This document shows positions 53,001 to 62,000 of a stretch of DNA of 64,000 nt, one piece after another. The notes below the pieces were generated by a model. The model was not told the DNA's origin, did not search any database, and saw nothing but the letters and a program-made list of their open reading frames with translations. Source of the DNA: Duganella guangzhouensis. GTDB taxonomy: Bacteria > Pseudomonadota > Gammaproteobacteria > Burkholderiales > Burkholderiaceae_D. Positions within the stretch are counted from its first letter, which is position 1. Each line of letters opens with the position of its first letter. The translations under genes and the position numbers were made by a program. The stretch is from contig NZ_WKJK01000009.1 of the NCBI RefSeq assembly GCF_009674535.1, positions 283,464 to 347,463 on the forward strand, given 5' to 3'.

Positions 53001-56000
53001 CACGACCTACGCATACGATCCCAACGGTAAACTCAGCAAGGTGGAACATGACAATGGCGGCACCAGTGTCAGCAAAACGTACGATACTGAAGGCCGGGTG
53101 TTGACCGAAACCGCAGGTATCGGCGCCCCTTCCACTGTGTACGCATACGACGCCAACGGCAATCTCATTAAGAAAACCGCGCCGGACAAGAGCAGCACCC
53201 TGTATTACTACGACAGCGATGACCGCTTGGTATACACGCTGGACGCAGCTGGACAGATTCAACAACTAAGCTATAACAACTACGGCCAAGTCACGACCAC
53301 CCGCAGCTATGCGACTGCACTCGACACGGTCACCCTTGCCGGATTGACTGGCGGCCTGGCCACAAAAGAAATTGCCGACCTGTTGAAAAAGAGTAGCGGT
53401 GATAAGGATCATGTCAACCTCTTCTCCTATGACGATGCAGGACGCCTTGTCTACACGGTTGGTGCCGACGGTCAGGTGGACCAACGCTTATACAACGACT
53501 TCAGCGAGCAGAAGGCCACGGTCCATTACGACGTGTCCGTCGGTACCGGGGTATTGCTGGGCGACTACGCCGTGGCTTTTGCGGCAGTACAAACTCTGAT
53601 CAAGAATGCGACCTGGCGCCAGACTTCCAGCACCGAGTATGATGCCGCCGGCCGCGTCACCTACACGGTCAATGGCGCTGGCAATGCCCAGCGCACGGCG
53701 TATGACGGCCTCGGCAATGTCAGCGACGTCACCCAGTATGATCCGCTGACGCAGAATCGTGCACTGCATTACGAATACAACAAACGCGGTCAGGTGATCG
53801 ACTACAAGGACGCGCTCGGCAATCACACGCTCACCACCTACAATGGCTTCGGTGAAGCCATCATGCGCTCCGTGCTGGCCACCGAGGGGAGCACCACAAC
53901 CAGTGCCGCGCTCGACAGTGTCAGCCGTATCATCTACGATGAAAACGGACGGGTTGCCGCCACCATCGACGCGTTGCGCGTGGTGACCTTTTACCAATAC
54001 AACGGCGACGGCAAGGTCATCGACCAGACCACCTACAGCACGCCGCTGACAGCGTCACAACTCACGACGCTTGACACCCAATTGCAAAAAGCCAGCAACA
54101 CCAGCGCCAGCTCTCCCCTGCCGGAAACGCTGCGCGGCATGCTGGTCGCAGCCGCTACAACTGATGCGCATCAGCAGTTCGTCTACGATGCGCGCGGCCG
54201 CCTCACCATCACGTACACCGCCAAGGCAAGCTCGAAATGGTCGGTCACCACCCAGACATACGATGATAACGACAATGTCACGAGCCGCGTTTCCTATGCC
54301 AACTTGGTAAGCGTTGCCAATCCGCGCGCCGCCAGCACGCTGCCCGCCGCGTCGGTTAGCGATGTGCGGGTACGCATGAGTTACGACATCGCCGGCCGCC
54401 TTACCGACACCCTGACCGCCCTCAACACGGTCGGCAAGGACGGCAATCCGATTCAAGCGCCAGCGACTGGCAGCACGACGAACTGGTCATTGGTCAGCCT
54501 GCGCTACGACAGCTTTGGCAACGTACTGCAGCGAACCGCCTACGCACAAGCGTTAAGTGTTGCGACAGACACGCTGACATTGTTGGACACGGCCGCTCCA
54601 AGCGCGAAAGATGTCGCCGCCCTCAAAAACGTGGCCGCACAAAATAATGTAACCACAGTTTACACCTATAACAGCGCCAATCGGGTTACGTATAGTGCCA
54701 GCGCACAGAGTACGACGGCCGCAGGCAAGATTCGCTGGGCGGTGACGGGTTATGAATACGACACGGCCGGCCGGCTCAAAACAAGCACGGAATTTGCCAA
54801 CTGGTCTGAGCTGGCGCCAGGCACTTCGCCGCTCGCGACTGAGAATCCGTTGCCAACAGCAGACGCCAGTCGAGACCGCGCCACAAACTACACTTACGAT
54901 GGTGCAGGCCGCTTGCAGACCAGCACCGATGCCGCTGGCGGCGTGACGACGCTAAATTACGACGCCCGTGGCAACGTCATCAAGCGCACCCAATCCAGCC
55001 CGGCGCAGGGTGAAGTTGATCGCGTCGCCTTCACTGTGTACGACCTCAATAACCGGCCGCTCTATCAGATAGACGGCTTGGGCGATGTCACCCGCAATAC
55101 CTACGATGCGTTGGGCAACCTGATCACCGTTACCCAATACGCGACCCGGATTGATATCGGCAAGCTGGCCACGACAACGGTCGACAAACTGGTAAAAACC
55201 ACGGTCAATGATCGCATCGAGCATTACATCTACGATCAGGATGGTCAACGCCGTTTTGTACTGGACGCGGGTGGCTATCTGTCGCAGCAGACGTATGACG
55301 CAGTCGGCCGCGCGCTGATCTCGACCACCTACGCCATCGCGGTGGGAAGCAAATTCGTCAGCATCACCGACTACACCGTTGAAAAGGCAATCTCGCTGTT
55401 GAGTTTGGCCGGTACCGCCCATGTAACCAATCGCAGCTATGATGCACAGGGCAACCTCAGCACCGTGACCGACCCGGAGGGCTTTAGCGAGAGCTATACC
55501 TACGATGCGTTGGGCAATAAGCTGTCGTACAAAAATCAATTGTCAAACGAGTGGAAATACACCTACGACGCCGGCGGCCGCATGCTGAGCACCACGGCAC
55601 CGGCGGTCATGGTGTACGCCAACGGCGCCACCAAGACAGATAGCGGCAAGAGTCTGAATCTGGTCACGCTACAGAGCTACGATGCGCTGGGTAACATGAT
55701 CTCCCGCTCGGAGGGCGGTGGCAGCGGCACCACCCACACCACGAGCTACGGATACGATCTTCAAGGTCGTCAAATCACCACCATCCTGCCTGAAAACACC
55801 GTCTACGATGGCAACGTATCGGCGGATGCCGATGGGCGCACCGAAGCCAAGGTGAAACGCACCATTAATGTCAGCTACGATGCGCTCGGCAACGCGGTGG
55901 AAAGTCTCGACAGTGGCAACACCAGCTTCAAGGTGTATGACAAGCTGGGTCGCGTCCTGTATGACATCGATGCGCTCGGCTTTGTTACCGCCTATGCGCG

Positions 56001-59000
56001 CAACGGTTTTGGCGAAGTCACCACGCTGACCCGCTACGCCAAGCAGCTCGACGAAACAACACTGGGCAGGCTGAAAGCCACGCACAGCTTGAGCACACCG
56101 ACGAGCTCACCCGACGACCGCAGTATCACCACCAGCTATGATGCACTCGGCCGCGTTCGCACCGTCAGCGAACCCGCAGTCACCATTTACGATCAACAGA
56201 GCGGCACCACGCGGCAGTCGGCCAGGGTCACGGAAACGGAATACAACGTCTTCGGCGAAGTGTTCCGCAAATCGGTGTACGGCAAGTCCGGCGCCACCAC
56301 CACTGCCGCTGCTGTTACCCGCAGTTACTACGACGCGCGTGGATATCAGGTTGCGCAGATCACTGCGCTGTCAGACAAGGAGCCACTAAGCGGTTACCTG
56401 ACCACGTATGAGTTCGACGCGGAAGGCAATCAGAAACGGGTGAAGGAATATGCAAGCGTCGTTAGCGGCTGGACCGACAGCAGCTATGGCAGCACCCCGT
56501 CCACCAGCAATGCAGACCGGGAAACAACCTACGAGTACGACGGCAATGGTCGGAAAACCCAAGAAACGCAGCTTGGCGCACTACGCAATGGTGACGCGGC
56601 CAGTGATATCAAACGCATCTATAAATACGATGCAACGGGCAACCAGACATACTCGCAAATCGAAGGCGGCACCGCGACCATTACCTATTTCGATGCGTTC
56701 GGTCGCACCACCGCCGTAGCGCAGCTGGCCCAGGCTGGAGACACCACGGTAATGCCGGCATCCGAGTTTCGCCTGGATGCGTATGGCAACATCATCGTGC
56801 GCGTCGATTATGCCAGCGGTGCGGCAACAACCTTGAAGGGTACCATCGGTACACAGGTCGACACCTTTAAGGCGCCTACTGCGGATGGCGTCAAAGACCG
56901 CTACACCATCAGCAAATACGATGCCGCAGGCCATGCGACCGAAGTCACGGATGCCGAGAACGTCAAATCATTCCTTTCGTACGACGCCTTCGGTCGCCTG
57001 AAGAAGCAATGGAAAACCGTTAGCAGCACCTACGGCACAAGCTCGATCACCGAAACCGCATATCAGTTGAATGAGTACGACAGCGTCGGCCATCTGGTGA
57101 ACGTCAAGACACCTGGCAACCGCGATTTGATCAAAGTAGACGTCAATGCGCTCCTGACCGACCCGGTTGCCATCAGCAAAACCATGGCCTACAACGCCTA
57201 TGGTGAAGTGATCTCGGTCATCATTACCGACGGCACCACGTCCAGGAAAGAGTACACCGACTACGACCTCGCGGGCCAGATTTGGCGCACCAATTCCGGC
57301 GACGGCGTCATTAAACTGACGCTGTTCGATGCGCAAGGCAAGCCCACCGTGCAGATGCGCAGCAGCCAGGCCAGCGACGACCCGCGCCTGCAAAATCTGG
57401 TCTATGCCAATCTGGCCGATGTGCTCACCATGGGCGGGATGCAACGCCTCGACACCCGCTATGATTTGCTGGGCCATGCACTGGATGAAGGAACGATGCA
57501 CGGCAACGACCTGTACTTCATGGTCAGGCAGGCAGATGGCAGTTGGGTCAAGCAGACCATGGCGGATGGCGGCACCATGAAAGATGGCTTGCTGGTCATT
57601 GGCGACCGCAGTGACAAAGAGGCGACCAGCAGCTATAGCGGTAACGATACCGTGCAAATCACCGTCTTCTACAAAAAGCTCAATGACAAGGATTGGCTCA
57701 GCACCACACAGCGCGTGAGCTGGGTTGACGGTTATCCTGTGCTGAATACCAGCGGGCTGGAAAGCGGCCAATATGAGTACCGTGTTCAGGTCAAGCCGAA
57801 ACTGGAAGACCCGTATTACCGTAGCGGCGGCGTGCTGCAGATTAACTCAACCTCGAGCGATGAAAAAGCCAAGCAACTGATTCGCTTATACCTATTGATT
57901 CTGGGACGCGCGCCGGATGCCGAAGGGCTGAGTGCCTGGATGGCTGCGGCCAATGCAGGTAGCACCATGGCCACCATCGCCGCTGATATGCTCAGCCAGG
58001 CGCCGCGCGACACCTTGCACAAACAATTTGATAGCGGTCTGAGTAGCACGCAAGTCCTGCAGGCGATCTACCGCAACCGCTTCCCCGGCAAGGATCTCAA
58101 TGACCCGGCGGTCGCGGCTGAACTGGCGGCCTGGGCGGCCCGCATGGATCTCAAGAGTCTGACCATCGGCAACAACGCCGGTCAGGCACTGTCTGATCTG
58201 GCGGCGGCGGCAGACACAGCCAACACGCTGCAACGCCAAGTCGATGCGCTGTACAACTACCTGATCAAAGAAGGCGGCCTGGACTACGACACGTCACGTC
58301 AACTGCTTGCCGAGGCGGATGACACCAGCATCGACACCCTCAAGAAAGGCAGCGATACCGCCCAGACCCAACGGCGCGATCAACAGTTGGCCTTGCTTTA
58401 TGTCGCGCTATATGGTCGTGCGGCTGACAAGGAGGGCTTCGATTGGTGGACCAAGAATGCGCCGGCGCCACGTACCATCGCATCCATCGCCACCGACTTC
58501 CTGAACGGCGATGAATGGAAAAATCTGCAGTCCTACGCCGGCATGAGCGATAGCCAGGTCAATCAACTGTTGATCAATCGCGTCTACACCAATCTTGTCG
58601 GACATCAGCCCGATGCCACACAACTGAGCACCTGGCTGGATAAGCTCAACAGCGGAAGCATAACGCGCGGCGAATTCGTGGTTCAAGCGACCGATGCGAT
58701 CGCGCGCAACCTCAGCGGCGATAGCCAGGCGATCAAGGACCGCAACTACCTGCAGGAACAACTGGTCGTCAGCATGACGTACGCCCACATGGATGGCGTC
58801 AGCAGCGATGTGTCGACGGTAATCGCGGTCGGGCGCGCCTTGATCAGCGGTATCACCCCGGACACCAAGCTCGCCAATCTGGTCAGTCAAGTCAAACTGT
58901 ATATTCAGGCACAGAAGAGCTCAGCATCCGGTTTCACCGGCGCCGCCAGCGCAGGAGCACAGGCTACGCCTATGGAGACGCATCAGCTACAGCTGGCTCA

Positions 59001-62000
59001 GTTGTACGTCGCGATCTATAATCGTGCCCCCAATGTGCAAGACTTCCGACTGTGGTTGAACTCCCTAAATACCGGCAATCCGCTGCAAGCGGTGGCGAAA
59101 GGCATGCTCGACAGCTCGGAGGGATTGAAACTCTATCCGGCCACGCTGTCGGACAGCGCCTTTATCGACCAGGTTTATAGCACCGCGTTTACCGGCACAC
59201 CGGACGCACGCAGCAAAGATATCTGGCTGAAGGCGTTGCAGAATCAGTCCAGAAGCGTGGTTCTGCTCGACATCATCAGCGATACGCTCTACGCCACCAC
59301 GGAGGCCGGCAAGCCAGGACGCGATCTATTTAACGCTAAAGTCGGCGTCGGCCTGACGTATGCGTTGAATGCCACCGGCAATGATATCGATCTGGCGAAG
59401 ACCATCAACAGTCTGGTCACCATCAACCCCGTCAGCAAGAGCGTTACTATCAGTGCGGCGATGGATAAAATCAGCCAGGTCGCAAAACAACTGGCAACCG
59501 CCGACGCCCTCACAACAGCGCAGGCGGCCAGCAACGCCGCCAACCTGGTCTCCGCGACGCTGGCCGCAGCCATCAGCCTTAGTCCCGCCAACGCCAGCGC
59601 AGCGACCAAGGCCGATATCGTCGCCAAGACCCCGATGGCGGCCGCCGCCTTGCGCGCGGCACAGCTCTACGTGGCAATGCTGAACCGGGGTATCACCGGC
59701 ATCGACAAATTGGATCTCGGCGGCTTCCTGAACCAGACCCAAGCGCTGTACAACGGCACGTCGGATGTCGTCGCCGCGCAGGCGATGCTTAACTCAGATG
59801 AGGGCACCGCCCTCTTCCCCCTGACGATGACGGGCCGCGACTTCGTCATCAAGTTCTACAGCCTGCTCACCGGCGGCCACGAGATCCCGAACCCGGCCGA
59901 CCTTGACGCCTGGATTGCCAAGGCATCCAATCGCACCATGTTCGGTGCAACCGCAGTCGCCATGTTGGATGACCTGGTCAGTTCCAACGCCATCAACGAC
60001 GCCACCGGCAATGACTTACTGCTAAAGGATCGCGCCACATTTGACCGCAACCTGGCCACGCTGCTGTCACAGCTGAGCAGCGACGCCAGTCAAGCCGCCT
60101 TGGCCGCCAGTGCGGTGTTGAGCGCGGTGCAGGATGCGCAGAGTAAAGCGGCGGCGGCGAGCACCGCCGCCACCGCAGTGACCGGATCCATCGCGGCCGC
60201 GGCTGGCACCAATGAAAAATACGTGCTTGAGATCGCGCGCCTCTATGTCGGCATTCTCAACCGTGGTGCCGGCAGTGGTGAGACACCGATTGACTACGAA
60301 GGCTTTACCTACTGGCTGCGGGTGGACAAGGAGAAAGTCGACACGCTGTACGGCATCGCCACCGGCATGCTGCTTTCCACCGACGGTCAGAAAATATTCG
60401 GCGGTTTAAGCGACGACGCCTTCATTGCCAAACTTTACCAAAAATTCTTCAACCGCCAACCAACCGCGCAAGACACTTACTGGCCCGATCGTCTGAAGAG
60501 CGGAACGCCGCGCGGCCAACTGCTCGCGGAAATGATCACCTCGATGCTGGACACCGTCTACCCGCTGCCCAGTGAGTACGATGCCGCCTCCGCATTCAAT
60601 CAGCGCGTATCACTGGCATTGTCGAATTTTTACAATGCGCCGGCCACGGCAACCGCCATTAGCCAGGCCGCTACCGACTACAGCAATGCCAACACCAGCT
60701 TCAACAATGCCAGTGCCACCCTGCAAGCCAAGCAGGCGGCGCTGGACACGGCCAACAGCGCCAAGCCGCAAAGCTATCCAGCCGTCATCGCAGCGCAGCA
60801 AGCGATCAATTATCTCAATTCGCCCTACCTGACGGATCTCATCAATCTTCGGGTCGCGTTGCGTCTGCCCACTGACTACAACACCATCGCGGCGGATCTG
60901 GATGCCCTCGCTGCCGGCACCCGCAAGCTGACCGACATCGCTGCCAGCATCAACCTGTCGATTACCGACCGCGCGGCGTTCTATTCCGCCCTGTTCTCCC
61001 GCATTCTGAATCGGCAGGACGCGGATGGCCAAGCATGGTGGGCAACCAATTCGGTTAAACCCGAAGATGCGCGCTACAGCGATCCCGGTTTCCTGGTTTG
61101 GGACTTCGTACAATCCTGCTTCGCCGAGCTGAATGGGACGCAGTCAGCCTACCCTATGCGGGTACGTAACAACTTCCCGACCGAGATATCCAGCGTCACG
61201 ACGCAGAATCGGAACATCGCGACGCCGCTCGCCGCCAGCTATAACACGGCGCTGCAAAACGCAAACAATGACATAGCCCAGCGCCGCTCGACCGCGCAGC
61301 AAGAATACAACACGGCGCTGACGGCCTACAACAACGCCAACACCACGCTGCAGCAGAAGAAGAGCCTGAACGACTATGCGCGTCTGATGATGACTTCGCT
61401 CAGCATGACCATTGCCGTCGTCAACAACCAGGACAAAGCCGCCGCTGCGATGGCGTCCAAATTACGCGCTGACGATACCCTGAAAGCCGCACAGGCATCA
61501 CTGGCAAGCCTAAAATCGGTGAAGGACAATGGCATCAGCACCATGACGATTGACCAGTTGGTAACCTTTGCCAACATAGCGGTTAACGTCGGCAAAAGCA
61601 TCAATCCGCTGTACGATCTGAATTATGCGCTGGCCAATGTTGCCGACGCCAGCGTTGCGATGGCGCTTAGTGCGAAAAACACCGCAGCCGCTTCCACTGC
61701 GGCGCAAAACGTCCTGCAAACGGTTCAGGTTTACGCCTTGCTGCTGAACCGTGCACCGACGCTGACCGAGCTGAATCTCGCGCTGGCGGCACTGGCGAGC
61801 GGACAGACCATGGACAGCTATGTCAATGATCTGATTGCGGCCAATACCGCCGCCTTCCCCGCCGGCTTGAGTAATGATGATTTCGTGCGGCAGCTGTACC
61901 TGAGCTTCCGTAGTTCGCCGCCCGACGATACCGGCCTGCGTTTCTGGAGCGGTACGCTGAGCGGCGCTCAAGCTGTCACGCGGGGCAAACTGGTCACCAA

